A stretch of 64,000 nucleotides of DNA from Nitrospira sp. (GCA_024998685.1 JACOEH010000011.1:1-64000); one strand, 5' to 3'; shown: positions 27,201-34,616, counted from the stretch's first letter. The notes: generated from the sequence alone by a model not told the origin. Numbers and translations: made by a program.

Positions 27201-29410
27201 ACGCTTTCAACCTGCGTCATATGGGTCTGCTGCCCCGTCTCATCTATGAGCATCGCCGAAAGCGTCACGGTGGCATTACCGGAGATTTCCTTGCTCGTCA
27301 GAAGTGTAAAGCGGACTTGATCTGATCCCTCGGGCACAAGTAACTGAACCGAGCCGTTCGCCCCGACCTGCTGCACTCCATCGGCCGTCATGACACTCAA
27401 CTGGTCGGCTTGGGGACCTTGGAGCTGCAAAGTCACCCCTTGTCCCCCGGTCCCAGCCGCAAACGGCAATGAAAGCCGGAACATCTCGCCCAACCGTTCT
27501 TCCACGGTGACATTGGATATCCCACCGGGTACATAGCCGGGCGTATGAAACGGATTGGGCCCCACACCTTTTTGAATCACCACCGTCTGAGCTGCCTGCT
27601 GAAAGGTCTCCCTTGCCTCTTCAATAGCGAGCCGTGTCGAGGAGGACAATCGTGGATCATTTAACTCAGCGGCATAGGCCTGGTCGATCAATTGAATGTC
27701 GGTAAAGTTGCTGATCGTTTGACCAAGATTGAACGCCACATCGGCAATTTTCTTGGTGAAATCCGGAATAGCATTGGCGAAACCGGAGGCAGTGTCTTGA
27801 GTGAAAACGTTCAACTGAGCGACAAGGTGACCTTTTTCCTGTGGCGTCATGTCCTGAAGTTCGTCGATCCGATGGTTGAGCGCGGTGACAAGTTGGGTCG
27901 TCATCTCTGCGAGCTGCGAGGGGGTTTGTCCTGCGGTATTGGCGTGGGTTCGAGCAAATGCTAAGGTGTTCGGCAGCCATTCAGCGCCGCCGCTCAGCAT
28001 GTGCGCAGCCAGCGCTTCAGGGTCCAATCCAAATGGAAGACTAGCCGTCAGCTCCGTGAGATGTGGTCCAGCTCCCATGCTGGCCATTAAGACTTCGAAT
28101 TGCAATTGCCGTGAAGACCCATCAATCTGCGATGGCGGCGTGATCGTGACATCCGGGCGCGATCCCGCGCTGATGTATTCACTCATGGATTGAAAGATAG
28201 TGGAAATACCACCTGCCGTCCCTTGCACTGCGTCAGCGAAAACAGCACCTAGGGTGCTCAGAATGGAAATGGCTCCCGTCACAGGTCGAGTAGGGATAAA
28301 GATCGCCCCCCAATTGACTCCGCTAAATTTCTGAAACCAACTATCACTAAGATCGCCGGAATCATGGAGGTTCGTCAGCAACGCCTGAGTCAAAGTATTC
28401 ACACTATTCGGAGAGCCGATAGTCAAGCCCGCGGTGACTGCCGCGACAAGCCGGAATCGAGATTCAACGAGTCCAAGGTCCTTATTGTTGAGGAGGTTGC
28501 CAAGCAAGGCGGCGTACTCTTGCACCGAATCCACATTGAGATACGCAATCGGGCCGGCACCCGGCGACACTTGAAACTCCAGCAGCGCCCCGGGACGCAG
28601 ATTGGCGTAAAAGCCGGTTTCAATGCGATGGGCGTCGACCATCCCATAGGCATACTGGTGACCAAGATCGTTGATTCTGTCGGACTTGAAATCGAGCAAG
28701 AATGTATCGCCACCCACGTGGCCGTCACCGAAACGGGAGACGAGATCGTTGGTAATATAGAAATGGCCGGATAAGCCAAGGCCTTGCAGAATCGTGGGGT
28801 CGTAGGCAGCATGTTGGACACCACTCGCCGGTAAGTTATCGACCAAACCTTTCAGGCCGCCAAGCCCATTGAAAGTCGTCAAACTCACATTGGACTTATC
28901 GAAATCAGCCAAGAATTCGGGATCATCCTCATCTGTGACCGTTAATTTGGTTTTCACCCATTCGTAGGCGGCATATTGTGCCAAGGCACCGCCAAGACTC
29001 TGGCCTGTGAAGTGGACTTTGGTATCGGCGTTAACGACGTTTGAATCTCTCAAGAGAGCAAATACTAGATCGCGGCCTCGAAGCCACTGGTTCCATCCCA
29101 ATGCAGTATTGCTAGTCCAATCGACTGGATCAGGACCGTCCGTTCCTCCAAAAGCAACAATAACTTCGTTGGTGGTCTCATTACGGTACGCGACGAACTT
29201 AAAACCAACAGAATCAATACGGGAGTCATTGTCGCTACTAATCTTGTTGAATCCCGGCATGATTGTATAGAGCGGTAAGATGTCGTAGGTCGGAGTGTCC
29301 TGAAGTGGAGCAAGCGCTGATGGAGCGCTTAATGCTCCAGTAAAATAGGAATCATCGCTTGCAATGAGGGCAAGTTTCGCTAGCTCATTGAGTGACTGCG
29401 TGACAAACAT
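18221..29410 (-). CDS. Giant RTX protein with N-terminal lipase-like domain (3,729 residues)
   Basis: ATG 29410 is chosen for its RBS gaggagaatagc inside the end of the upstream gene. Residues 1-250 resemble an alpha/beta-hydrolase of the class 3 lipase type: VIVAFGGTDGPDPVDW, then VHFTGQSLGGALAQYAAYEW with nucleophile Ser near 138. A helical region (about 350-620) and beta-rich region follow. From about residue 780 nearly all is hemolysin-type Ca-binding nonapeptide repeats (GGxGxDxLx), interspersed with 'FADGT...' (HCBD-like) modules and 'GTGNxLDNxLxGN' modules. An Ig/cadherin-like He_PIG domain (APTVDIPLADQTAAEDSPFF) sits near 3,140-3,240. The C-terminus (ILxAGWQ-type end) suits type I secretion, but no HlyB/HlyD genes are in the window. 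Likely an exported or surface Ca-binding lipase or adhesin. Confidence 0.9.
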   Translation of the reverse strand: MFVTQSLNELAKLALIASDDSYFTGALSAPSALAPLQDTPTYDILPLYTIMPGFNKISSDNDSRIDSVGFKFVAYRNETTNEVIVAFGGTDGPDPVDWTSNTALGWNQWLRGRDLVFALLRDSNVVNADTKVHFTGQSLGGALAQYAAYEWVKTKLTVTDEDDPEFLADFDKSNVSLTTFNGLGGLKGLVDNLPASGVQHAAYDPTILQGLGLSGHFYITNDLVSRFGDGHVGGDTFLLDFKSDRINDLGHQYAYGMVDAHRIETGFYANLRPGALLEFQVSPGAGPIAYLNVDSVQEYAALLGNLLNNKDLGLVESRFRLVAAVTAGLTIGSPNSVNTLTQALLTNLHDSGDLSDSWFQKFSGVNWGAIFIPTRPVTGAISILSTLGAVFADAVQGTAGGISTIFQSMSEYISAGSRPDVTITPPSQIDGSSRQLQFEVLMASMGAGPHLTELTASLPFGLDPEALAAHMLSGGAEWLPNTLAFARTHANTAGQTPSQLAEMTTQLVTALNHRIDELQDMTPQEKGHLVAQLNVFTQDTASGFANAIPDFTKKIADVAFNLGQTISNFTDIQLIDQAYAAELNDPRLSSSTRLAIEEARETFQQAAQTVVIQKGVGPNPFHTPGYVPGGISNVTVEERLGEMFRLSLPFAAGTGGQGVTLQLQGPQADQLSVMTADGVQQVGANGSVQLLVPEGSDQVRFTLLTSKEISGNATVTLSAMLIDETGQQTHMTQVESVISVTALVGNTDDRYEEHREDYSWITDPTAGVAMGVGGLFHQTLIGGAGSDSGVAFPNAFGDDTLYGNGGNDYLSGGRGHDMLFGGDGNDILVGDLIDHLADEPWTGIGSDYRTTLDGTDYLDGGPGDDRVGGGGGSDRLFGGLGDDTLWGDAYTEGYLVQNPDGSATSVQLTGVLHPGDDILEGGEGNDRLSGDGGDDILDGGLGDDLLVGDTQQGLDLPVPMAPGNDYLVGGDGNDELQGNAGHDVLLGGAGDDRLFGDDTGVDPSQEGDDWLEGGAGNDFLTALGGDDTLVGDDGEDILLAGAGDDTLLGGEGDDIGFGGEGDDDISAGAGADQFNGEAGNDVMFGDAGDDLLIGGDGLDELDGGADNDLLIGGADDDTLFGRDGNDELQGNGGNDLLVGDAGDDRIFGQEGNDELFGSEGDDALRGDAGDDLIDGGGGDDILVGDADGQIGGNGGDDLLTGGAGNDVLVGGGGRDTYVFGLGDGFDVIHEAVGEGNRLVFGSGISPSTIIAAMGPNDALVLRTGNGDTAVQIEDFGTNDLTGLHPIDSFHFADGTVLTYSQLAAGGLALSGGLGDDQLNGTTQGERIFGGAGNDSVNAGAGNDILLGGTGDDVLFGGAGQDTYVFASGGGTDIIHDALGEGNRLVFGTGISSRDLSLGIKQIVISGGSEEESPVIIGSLVVRIGSSGDAVHIEGFNPADLSAPSGIEQFQFADGTSLTYDQLIARGFELVGTANDDTLNGQEMYRTVSGLDGDDILTGGDIDNVLRGGKGRDVLFGDGGSDELFGESGDDVLRGGDGNDVLIGDVGNDSLEGEDGDDVLVGGAGDDQLLGGDGNDIYRFNIGDGLDSLFDSGSSADTDTVAFGSGITSDSISLSSQVGQIVIKVGSGSDGIQSGSAFDVFGSQTIEQFQFEDGTSLTYAELVARGLTIEGTAFDDILTGTNLADRLQGGLGNDRLEGGEGNDSYFFNVGEGIDAIMDTASVDTGNEIVFGAGITSTDLRLDLAPDQSDSNQSDLLIRIGTNGDAIQLDTFDRDNVFGPHTVESFRFGDGSAVTYEQLLARGFDLTGTGNDDHLTGTDVADRIVAGGGDDVLRSGLGDDTLDGGMGTDRLIGGQGNDTYLFGPGAGQDTIVEFQGSLDAIHMAPGVAPSDVVVTRNNNDLVLSLSGGADRLTVSLYFLAPPLQIELVQFADGTVWDQAFIENLTKPVITGTEGSDSLIGTSGDDRLVGFAGDDQLTGLAGNDLLDGGPGVDQLAGGFGDDEYIVDDLRDAITELTDEGIDTVWSRVTRTLETDVENLTLTGSAAINGIGNALDNVLIGNSGVNVLIGGLGNDTYVVGADDTVVELTGEGTDTVQTGISATLGANVENLTLTGSASLTGIGNGLDNLLKADGSISVLAGGAGNDTYVIGSNGDDDILVETAAGGIDTVIAGHDYRLPANIEQLTLLDPRVPDFASFSLIPYGSSEQSVAGYGNNLANTLIGGRANNVLDGGLGADRLIGGAGNDTYVVDNVGDMVIEETNGGVDTVQSPVSYGLSANVENLTLSGTASINGTGNGLNNDVRGNDASNVLDGGSGNDALLGLGGSDTYLFGRGSGRDTVFDSEALDEIDTIQFDATVTADEVEVYRNGFNLELAISGTTDELTLLSFFDSPEYGRKQARFADGTVWNSAELSARALIGNTIIGSSGSEILSGGVGHDLLIGSAGNDVLMGGGGKDVLYGDLTFQPPSGPQVIGDDMLVGGVGDDTLIDFRGANLFDGGAGDDTLILGTGVDRILFGRGSGVDHVTFDNNRNDIDIIQMAADVESSDVVLTWRSDSIADLVILDSGEKLIIQLSTDWFTVGPETTQALVRFADGTQWNLAWSASNVGIPTATSFDDVLRASLSATLAGLDGNDAYLLGSSGIPGNYAVVEAPGEGIDTVQSLFDYVLDSDVENLILAESRSSALRNPERGTGNGLGNFIIGNSGDNILDGGAGDDVLVGGFFRSVEEFVVFETGSDILIGGAGDDVLMVDGGNIVLPVDGADSEWLFLGGGAEFRSNVPRLADDLLIGGVGNDTYFVHDQEQAVVEFGNEGIDTVKSTVSYVLGEHLENLELISSPASFGDEENLILPPPLNGTGNELDNVLIGSADANALSGLAGDDTLAGRRGNDILRGGTGQDTYLFNIGDGIDTIEDIAAAGEGNRIQFGESISRNDLTVTHDEIARTLTIQVGTSGTDRLMLNNFDLAGVNGSPVVDILAFADGSTTSLAGFFGPTGSEGNDTIRTGAEDDVINALAGDDIVEAGAGRDIIAGGTGNDTLTGGPGDDTYIFNIGDGSDTIGDTSRLGAGNRIRFGPGISQSDLNFMRDEAARSLTIQVGTSGTDRLVLADFDPRGTNGSLVVSALEFADGNVVNLIDLYPPNHAPTVDIPLADQTAAEDSPFFFTIPSTTFTDPDRTYGDELSYEAMLATGSSLPAWLSFDPVARTFSGMPGAGEGGALQLAVTATDQGHLSATDFFTLSISGPLPQTLVGTLENDELTGGRGDDTLCGLAGSDQLNGGQGHDLLDGGSGTDTMWGGIGNDTYVVDVAGDVVTELVDEGADTVQTSLLTYTLGVNVENLTLTGTGPSTGIGNASSNHLIGNSGANLLDGKTGADTMAGGMGNDVYVVDQTGDVVIEAAHEGSDTIFSSVTYGLGVNVEHLVLTGSAAIDGTGNDLNNTLTGNSAANVLMGLAGNDTYVIGVGDTVVETANNGTDTVVSSLTHTLAANVENLTLVGFNRISGIGNGLDNVLNGSLNFAGNTLAGGAGNDAYIIGSGDSVMETAGEGTDTIQTSMSYTLGANVENLTLTGAGAVNGTGNGLDNTLTGNSANNVLSGAGGNDRLRGSRGNDTLTGGSGNDTYLFDRGDGQDVVRDNSGTADKLLYDAGIDPLDLVISRQANDLRLAVHGSTDSVTIQNWYTSSLNRTEIIEAGNGQTLLNTQVDRLIQAMAAFTQQTGLTWDQAIDQRPQDVQTVLAAGWQ

Positions 29411-29412
29411 AG

Positions 29413-30486
29413 CTATTCTCCTCCACAAACGTGAAGAATGTGCAGAGATGAATTCCTGACATACGGTTGCCGTTTCTCATAGGGCTCGCTAACAAACGCT
29501 ACCTTGCAGCCGTCTGGAGAAACCCTAATGGAATCTGGCCCAACTTCCTCGCTAATCACCTTCTCTACACGGTGGCCATGAATCCAGTACGCACCTGCAT
29601 CACCTGGGGGCCTCTTGTGTCGCCCCCAGTCATGAGTCCAAGTGAACACACCTGTTAGGGTAGGATAAAAGTTTCGTGTTCCACCTCGCATCCAATCCCG
29701 ACGTGGCATGGCAAGCTCGCTAACGTTGCCATCAGTGAGAAACAGCCAAATAGAAAAGGCGTCATTCCTAGGTGACGATGATTTTTCCGTCGATTCGATG
29801 AAATTTGTGGTTCCCAGCACGTACCCATTCATGAACTGTTCATAGCGCACGGATGAAGAGTTTAGATACGCGTGGACCATGAGGGGAAGCTTTGCTCCAC
29901 CAATGTCATCAGCGCGATACCATGTAATTGGAACTTTGTCTTCCAATGAATACTCACGTGGACGCCGGTAATCCAAGTAGCCGTGCTCTGGGAGTAAATC
30001 TACGTACCCAGCTCCTCGCGAGCGGTAGCTTCTGCATGTAATAGGATGCATCTTTACGCCTTCTTCCCATTCCAGCGGTTCACCTTCCCATGTGTCTTTT
30101 GAATAGAACATGTCGAGATAAGTCCGTTCTTGGCCCATGGGTCCTTTCTTGGATGGTCCGTTGAGAATGGAATAGCGAATGTAGCCGCGAAAATAGCACC
30201 CGAGACTGGCGTTCTTTACATAGACCGTTCGGCGATTCTCGCGCGTATCCCAGATATAAATATTTTGCTCACGTCCATAGCGACCTTCCTTGTCTATTTT
30301 TTCGAGATCGATCTCGTACCCTGTAAAAATTACACGGTCATTATCCAGCCAGTAGATCCGATGCCGACTACTTGCCTGGAACCCTGAATCATTGAGAATG
30401 AAAGGCGGTCTATCCGCCGACGTCGCCGGCTGTGGATTCACAGCTATCATGAGAAATATCAATAATAGCCACAGTCGCTGCATCAT
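29413..30486 (-). CDS. Exported beta-propeller-like protein upstream of the giant RTX gene
   Basis: It encodes 357 residues from ATG 30486 (or the adjacent ATG 30483), RBS agagg; a longer frame to 30546 lacks support. A signal peptide (MMQRLWLLLIFLMIAVNPQP ATS) precedes repeated strand patterns ending in aromatic-Asp motifs (RIYWLDNDRVIFTGYE, NIYIWDTRENRRTVYV, GVFTWTHDWGR, SIRVSPDGCKVAFVSEPYE) like TolB/WD40-type blades. It has a few Cys (GCYFRGY, ITCRSY, HVCGGE) that could form disulfides. Its stop is 2 nt before the RTX ATG and contains that gene's RBS, so the two are translationally coupled; a chaperone, inhibitor or surface partner of the RTX lipase is plausible but unproven. Confidence 0.75.
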   Translation of the reverse strand: MMQRLWLLLIFLMIAVNPQPATSADRPPFILNDSGFQASSRHRIYWLDNDRVIFTGYEIDLEKIDKEGRYGREQNIYIWDTRENRRTVYVKNASLGCYFRGYIRYSILNGPSKKGPMGQERTYLDMFYSKDTWEGEPLEWEEGVKMHPITCRSYRSRGAGYVDLLPEHGYLDYRRPREYSLEDKVPITWYRADDIGGAKLPLMVHAYLNSSSVRYEQFMNGYVLGTTNFIESTEKSSSPRNDAFSIWLFLTDGNVSELAMPRRDWMRGGTRNFYPTLTGVFTWTHDWGRHKRPPGDAGAYWIHGHRVEKVISEEVGPDSIRVSPDGCKVAFVSEPYEKRQPYVRNSSLHILHVCGGE

Positions 30487-30561
30487 CGAACCTCTTATGT
30501 CATCATGCCTCGTCCCCTGAGTCCCTTGACACGCTGCGAAACCCATTTACGCCTCTCACAT

Positions 30562-30885
30562 TTAGCCTTTCGTCTTTGGCTTCTGAGCTGGGCTTACGCT
30601 CACCAACACTCGCTGGATCTGCTGCTGCAACCGAGTGAGCGAGCCGACGTCCATCGCGACACGGGCGACGAGGTGACCGTCCAACCCTTTCGGTGCCGCC
30701 TGCCCGTCCTTCGCGGTCTTTACGATAGCAGCGAGGAGCGCCGGTTCGATGAAGCCGAAATCGAGATAGGCAATGCCCTGCGCGATGCCGACGTTGGTGT
30801 AATTCGCCGCGCGCGGGTGCGCGGAGGACTCAGAAGGTTTCAACCGGACATTCAGCGCAATGGTGGTGTCTTTGGATTCACCCAT
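30562..30885 (-). CDS. Small DUF3467-like protein
   Basis: It encodes 107 residues from ATG 30885 with RBS aaaggagggtgaatgt. The core reads ALNVRLKPSESSAHPRAANY, TNVGIAQGIAYLDFGFIEPA, LLAAIVKTAKDGQAAPKG and ARVAMDVGSLTRLQQQIQRV. The arrangement (strand pairs, then a helix ending in 'LxxQxxxVL') loosely resembles DUF3467 proteins, small single-domain cytosolic proteins of unknown role. No signal peptide. An isolated gene. Confidence 0.65.
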   Translation of the reverse strand: MGESKDTTIALNVRLKPSESSAHPRAANYTNVGIAQGIAYLDFGFIEPALLAAIVKTAKDGQAAPKGLDGHLVARVAMDVGSLTRLQQQIQRVLVSVSPAQKPKTKG

Positions 30886-31256
30886 ACATTCACCCTCCTT
30901 TGTCGTGGATGAAAGACTGACAATCGCACACGGCAAACTCAATGCATTCGTCTTCCTAATAAAATGTGCGTGAGTCTAAGAAGCCGGCGGGTGGCTGTCA
31001 AGCATCCCGACGCTCTCGTGCAGCTTCTCAGTCAGGCGGATGGAATCTGCACGAAAGCACATATGGGTTGTAATTAGCCGAAAGAGGGGGATGGCCCGAG
31101 GGGAGTGTATCAATGCTGGTGTAAATTCCTGTGAGAGCTGTGTGAATCGCTCAACGATTTCACAATGGTGCTTGTATGGTTAGTGAGGGTTCAACAATGA
31201 AACCTGGAGGGACGTACCGATAGGGATCTGTGTCCGACTGTGCTACACTGGGACCA
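30886..31256. other. Intergenic, no gene seen
   Basis: This lies between divergent units. Several direct and imperfect inverted words (for example gtgtgaatcgctcaacgatttcac near 31140, which folds as GTGAATCG/CGATTTCAC) are visible. No RBS-supported coding frame. Confidence 0.4.
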
Positions 31257-31698
31257 TGTCAGATTCAGCCCCGCTCCAATCTACCTACCTGTTCGCTTAA
31301 ACTCCTGCCCGCATATCTGGGAACAACCTCGATTGAGGAGGCCGTTCAAACGGCACGGGGCCGACGGATACTCTGGCTGGAAATCCTTTTGAATGATCAA
31401 CTTGATCTCTCCCCGTGACAGGCAAATCCGGCGGTACAAGAGGCGTATCGTACGGCCTGCCGCTGGTACACACAGTACCGACGCGTACTCACCTATCTCT
31501 TCGACCGTGCCCCTCTCCCGCTCGACTCCGGTCCGATTGATTTTCGTCAGTATCGAACGTTTGCCGAGGCGGTCTACTTTGCCTACGCTCACCGCTGAGC
31601 ATCTCATCGATCTTCTCACCAGGTACATTGCTGAAATCGGTGAATCAATCGATCTCTTTTGTAAGAGCCTCACATCATCAGAGCACCAGCGGATATAG
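31257..31698 (+). pseudogene. Decayed gene of unknown family
   Basis: Coding-like sequence continues across several lesions. ATG 31257 opens MSDSAPLQSTYLFA and stops. A shifted frame reads LPAYLGTTSIEEAVQTARGR then RILWLEILLNDQLDLSP, stops at TGA 31416-31418, and resumes in the same frame as QANPAVQEAYRTACRWYTQY through FRQYRTFAEAVYFAYAHR to 31598. Another frame then gives LTAEHLIDLLTRYIAEIGES to 31698. The pieces join into one helical protein of about 145 residues with at least two frameshifts and one in-frame stop. I do not recognise the family. Confidence 0.5.
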
Positions 31699-31805
31699 CT
31701 GCACAACGCTTAAGGGGGTTGTTTTTTCTCTGTGAGGCGTCCAAAATACCGCCGCGTGATTCATGCTGATCCAATCATCCACCCCCACTAGAGAGAGGCA
31801 TAATC

Positions 31806-32222
31806 GTGAGTCTGCAAAATCTTCTCCGGCTTGTTGTTGCAGCGAGTGTGTACGGTACCGTCGGCCACGTCTGGGCGTATGACGCGAGTCCTAATATCAG
31901 CAGCGGCGTGGACGCCTGTGCCAACGTCATCTTTTCCGCCTTCACGCCTCCTCCCTTCTCCGTGGATAAGAATAATGTCGCGGTGGCCCCGAACTCAGAG
32001 TTTTCCTTCCTGGCTTCCAAGACGGCTCTTTTTCCAAGCATCACCGTAAAGATCAAGGAGGAAAAGGTCCCCGTCACGGTGATCACGATCAATAACGGGT
32101 TCCTGGTCAAAGGAAAACTGCCTCCCAGCGTCAAAGGCAGCTACATCCGGCTCGATATTTTCGCCAAGGGGCCCAACGACTGTGACAAGACCGATGGTTG
32201 GTTGCTGAAAGTAGGCAACTGA
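31806..32222 (+). CDS. Exported protein, unknown function
   Basis: It encodes 138 residues from GTG 31806 (RBS gagagaggc). The signal peptide SLQNLLRLVVAASVYGTVGH ends near VWA-YD. The mature domain is beta-rich (SITVKIKEEKVPVTVITINN, then GFLVKGKLPPSVKGSYIRLD) with two Cys (DACAN, NDCDK) that could pair. No family recognised. A strong hairpin follows the stop. Confidence 0.7.
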   Translation: MSLQNLLRLVVAASVYGTVGHVWAYDASPNISSGVDACANVIFSAFTPPPFSVDKNNVAVAPNSEFSFLASKTALFPSITVKIKEEKVPVTVITINNGFLVKGKLPPSVKGSYIRLDIFAKGPNDCDKTDGWLLKVGN

Positions 32223-32233
32223 CTGTGAGCGAG

Positions 32234-32266
32234 ACGATGTGGGCGGGATACCCCGGCCCACATCGT
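32234..32266 (+). terminator. Strong hairpin after the exported protein gene
   Basis: ACGATGTGGGC (32234-32244) pairs with GCCCACATCGT (32256-32266), with extra GGG/CCC in the loop. There is no T tract, but the position right after the stop suits a transcription-ending or RNA-stabilising hairpin for the convergent genes. Confidence 0.55.
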
Positions 32267-32292
32267 GGCCTCGGCACTTACCCCAATCACCC

Positions 32293-32481
32293 TCAAGGCT
32301 CTTCTTCTTCGACCGACTCAATCGATTCCTGCAGCGCCGCCACAAAAGCCTCCGGCTGAGACAAAGCGTTCTCCGTCAATTGAAATTCACTGACCAGTAC
32401 GCCGTCTTTATCGACCAGCAGAAGGCGATAGCCATCTTTCACAAAATTCCTCCGTAGTTCAGTGGCCAAGTAAACGAACAT
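32293..32481 (-). CDS. Small hypothetical protein
   Basis: It encodes 62 residues: MFVYLATELRRNFVKDGYRL, LLVDKDGVLVSEFQLTENAL and an acidic tail ESIESVEEEEP. The strand-turn-strand 'RLLLVDKDGVLVSEF' is protein-like and the codon use is regular, but there is no clear RBS and no known family. Confidence 0.45.
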   Translation of the reverse strand: MFVYLATELRRNFVKDGYRLLLVDKDGVLVSEFQLTENALSQPEAFVAALQESIESVEEEEP

Positions 32482-32557
32482 GAGCGGGTTTGCAACATAG
32501 GTGGAAGCGCTGCAGTTTCAACCAGGGTTGCTGCGTAGGCAGGAGAAGGAGATCCTG

Positions 32558-33013
32558 TTAGAAAGGGAACCGGACACCCAACTGGACTTCATTTGGGATC
32601 AGCTGTGGCCCGAATAAATTCTTCAGCCCGGTATTGAGAGATCCGGAAGAAGCAGATTGGGCCGTATTGAGAGAACGATCAAGTTCCGTCGCATAGCCGC
32701 CACCAAACCCGGCTCCGATGTAGGGCACGAGAGTCGTCCCTCCCACTGAAATTGGTTTCGATACAGTCGGAAGGGTCCGCAACACCAATCCGTTCTCCGC
32801 CGGCACAGCTGCAGACGGCATCGGCTTCACTGCGACTTCTGTTCCGGTGAGAGTCGAAGAAGTCATCCTGTGGGGTGTTGTTTGCCCAATCGGAGATTGT
32901 CCATCTCTGGTCGTGTCTGCATGGGAGAGCGACCAGCACACACTCACGCTCATCGCGAGACCGATCCCGACCGACCATCTGATGATACGAGCTTGTGGCA
33001 TGACGTTTACCAT
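32558..33013 (-). CDS. Exported protein, possible small outer-membrane barrel fragment
   Basis: It encodes 151 residues. ATG 33013 or ATG 33001 (MPQARIIRWSVGIGLAMSVS) gives a signal peptide ending near SHADTT. A Ser/Thr/Pro-rich linker precedes the C-terminal part, TTLVPYIGAGFGGGYATEL and PNEVQLGVRFPF. The final strand ends in Phe, as in outer-membrane beta-barrel proteins recognised by BamA, but only two or three strands are present, so it may be a remnant or a small periplasmic protein. Confidence 0.6.
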   Translation of the reverse strand: MVNVMPQARIIRWSVGIGLAMSVSVCWSLSHADTTRDGQSPIGQTTPHRMTSSTLTGTEVAVKPMPSAAVPAENGLVLRTLPTVSKPISVGGTTLVPYIGAGFGGGYATELDRSLNTAQSASSGSLNTGLKNLFGPQLIPNEVQLGVRFPF

Positions 33014-33212
33014 AACAACTCATCCGTCACCTATTCAAGCGGCAATGCCGGTGTCACGGCGTCCGCCTGACAAGGCGTTGATCGACCTGTGAATCGATGG
33101 CTCCTTCGTCAGGCTCGTGCTTTCAGACTTCATCTATTTCCTTGGTGGGTGGGACTCGCCACGATATGGTAGGGACTAGGCATCGACGAACCACATCATA
33201 AGAAGCCTCTCT

Positions 33213-34616
33213 ATGCGATCCTATGACATGGTCGTGGTCGGCAGTGGACCGGCCGGCCAGAAAGCGGCCGTCCAAGCGGCGAAACTGTCCAAGCGCGTGG
33301 CCATCATTGAGAAGGCGACGCAATTGGGCGGGACATCCCTCAATACCGGGACCTTACCCAGCAAAACCTTGAAAGACACGATCGAGTACATTCATGGATT
33401 GGGACGGCGAGGATTGCACCAACTGGGCGCCGAACTCATCAGCCGGCTGACACTTCCCGACTTGATGACACGCAAAGACCTGGTCATCAAGACCGAAGTT
33501 GCCGTGATCACCGATCAGTTGCAGCGCAACGGCATCGAGGTCATTCAAGGTACCGCCGGCTTTGTCGATCCACATACCTTGAGCGTCATGCGATCGGATG
33601 GGCACGTCGATCATGTCCATGCTTCGACGATCATCTTAGCCACGGGGTCACGACCGCGCCGTCCCGCGGAGATCCCCTTTGACGATCTGATCGTGTGTGA
33701 CTCGGATTCGTTTCTCCGCACGACCAAGAACCCCGCCGGCATCATCGTCATCGGTGGAGGGATCATCGGGACCGAATATGCCTCGATGTTAGCCGCCTTC
33801 GGGATCAGAGTCATCCTCATCGATCGGCGGACTCAGCTGTTGCGGTTTTTGGACCAGGAAATCGCGCAAGCCCTCGACTCCCAGATGCAACAGAATGGGG
33901 TCGTGATGCGGCTTGGGCAGGACCAACTGAACATCTCCATGAATGAGGCCGGACATCCCGTGGTCCAGCTTCAAGATGGCGACATCGTGACAGCCGACAT
34001 GGTGCTCTACGCGATGGGGCGAGTCGGCAATACAGAGGCGTTGAATCTCCCCGCCATTGGCCTGATCACCGATCAGCAGGGCCAACTCGCGGTCAACGCC
34101 CGGTACCAAACCGCCGTTCCCCACATTTACGCGACGGGCGATGTCATCGGCTTTCCCGCGCTCGCCGCGACGGCGATGGAACAAGGCCGTCTCGCCGCCT
34201 GCCACGCGTTTCACGTCTCCGAGGGGCACGACATCAAGGTAATTCCATACGGCATCTACAGCATTCCCGAGGTCTCGATGGTGGGCAAAACCGAAGAAGA
34301 ACTCGCAGCCACCGCTATCCCGCACGCCACCGGGAGGGCGTTTTTCCGAGAAATGGCGCGTGGCCACATCAGCGGCGACCTCCACGGTCTCTTAAAAGTC
34401 ATTTTTCACCGTGAGACACATGCCCTCCTGGGTGTCCATATCATCGGACCGGGGGCTACCGAATTGATCCATATCGGCCAATCGGTCCTGACCTATGGAG
34501 GCACGGTGGAATACTTCATCCACAACGTCTTTAACTACCCCACGATGGCCGAATGCTACCGCACCGCAGCGCTCGACGGCCTGAATCGGCTGCACCATCA
34601 TTCTCCATCACGTTAA
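33213..34616 (+). CDS. sthA: Soluble NAD(P) transhydrogenase (SthA/UdhA family)
   Basis: It encodes 467 residues, normal for SthA. FAD site VVVGSGPAGQKAAVQAAKLS at the N-terminus, NAD(P) site VIGGGIIGTEYASMLAAFGI in the middle, second FAD contact YATGDVIGFP, and the dimerisation domain with GPGATELIHIGQ. Where disulfide reductases have GGTCxNxGC, this reads GGTSLNTGTLPSKT, so both redox cysteines are absent. This fits a hydride-transferring transhydrogenase that balances NADPH and NADH, not a dihydrolipoamide dehydrogenase. Cytosolic flavoprotein, apparently a single-gene unit. Confidence 0.9.
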   Translation: MRSYDMVVVGSGPAGQKAAVQAAKLSKRVAIIEKATQLGGTSLNTGTLPSKTLKDTIEYIHGLGRRGLHQLGAELISRLTLPDLMTRKDLVIKTEVAVITDQLQRNGIEVIQGTAGFVDPHTLSVMRSDGHVDHVHASTIILATGSRPRRPAEIPFDDLIVCDSDSFLRTTKNPAGIIVIGGGIIGTEYASMLAAFGIRVILIDRRTQLLRFLDQEIAQALDSQMQQNGVVMRLGQDQLNISMNEAGHPVVQLQDGDIVTADMVLYAMGRVGNTEALNLPAIGLITDQQGQLAVNARYQTAVPHIYATGDVIGFPALAATAMEQGRLAACHAFHVSEGHDIKVIPYGIYSIPEVSMVGKTEEELAATAIPHATGRAFFREMARGHISGDLHGLLKVIFHRETHALLGVHIIGPGATELIHIGQSVLTYGGTVEYFIHNVFNYPTMAECYRTAALDGLNRLHHHSPSR

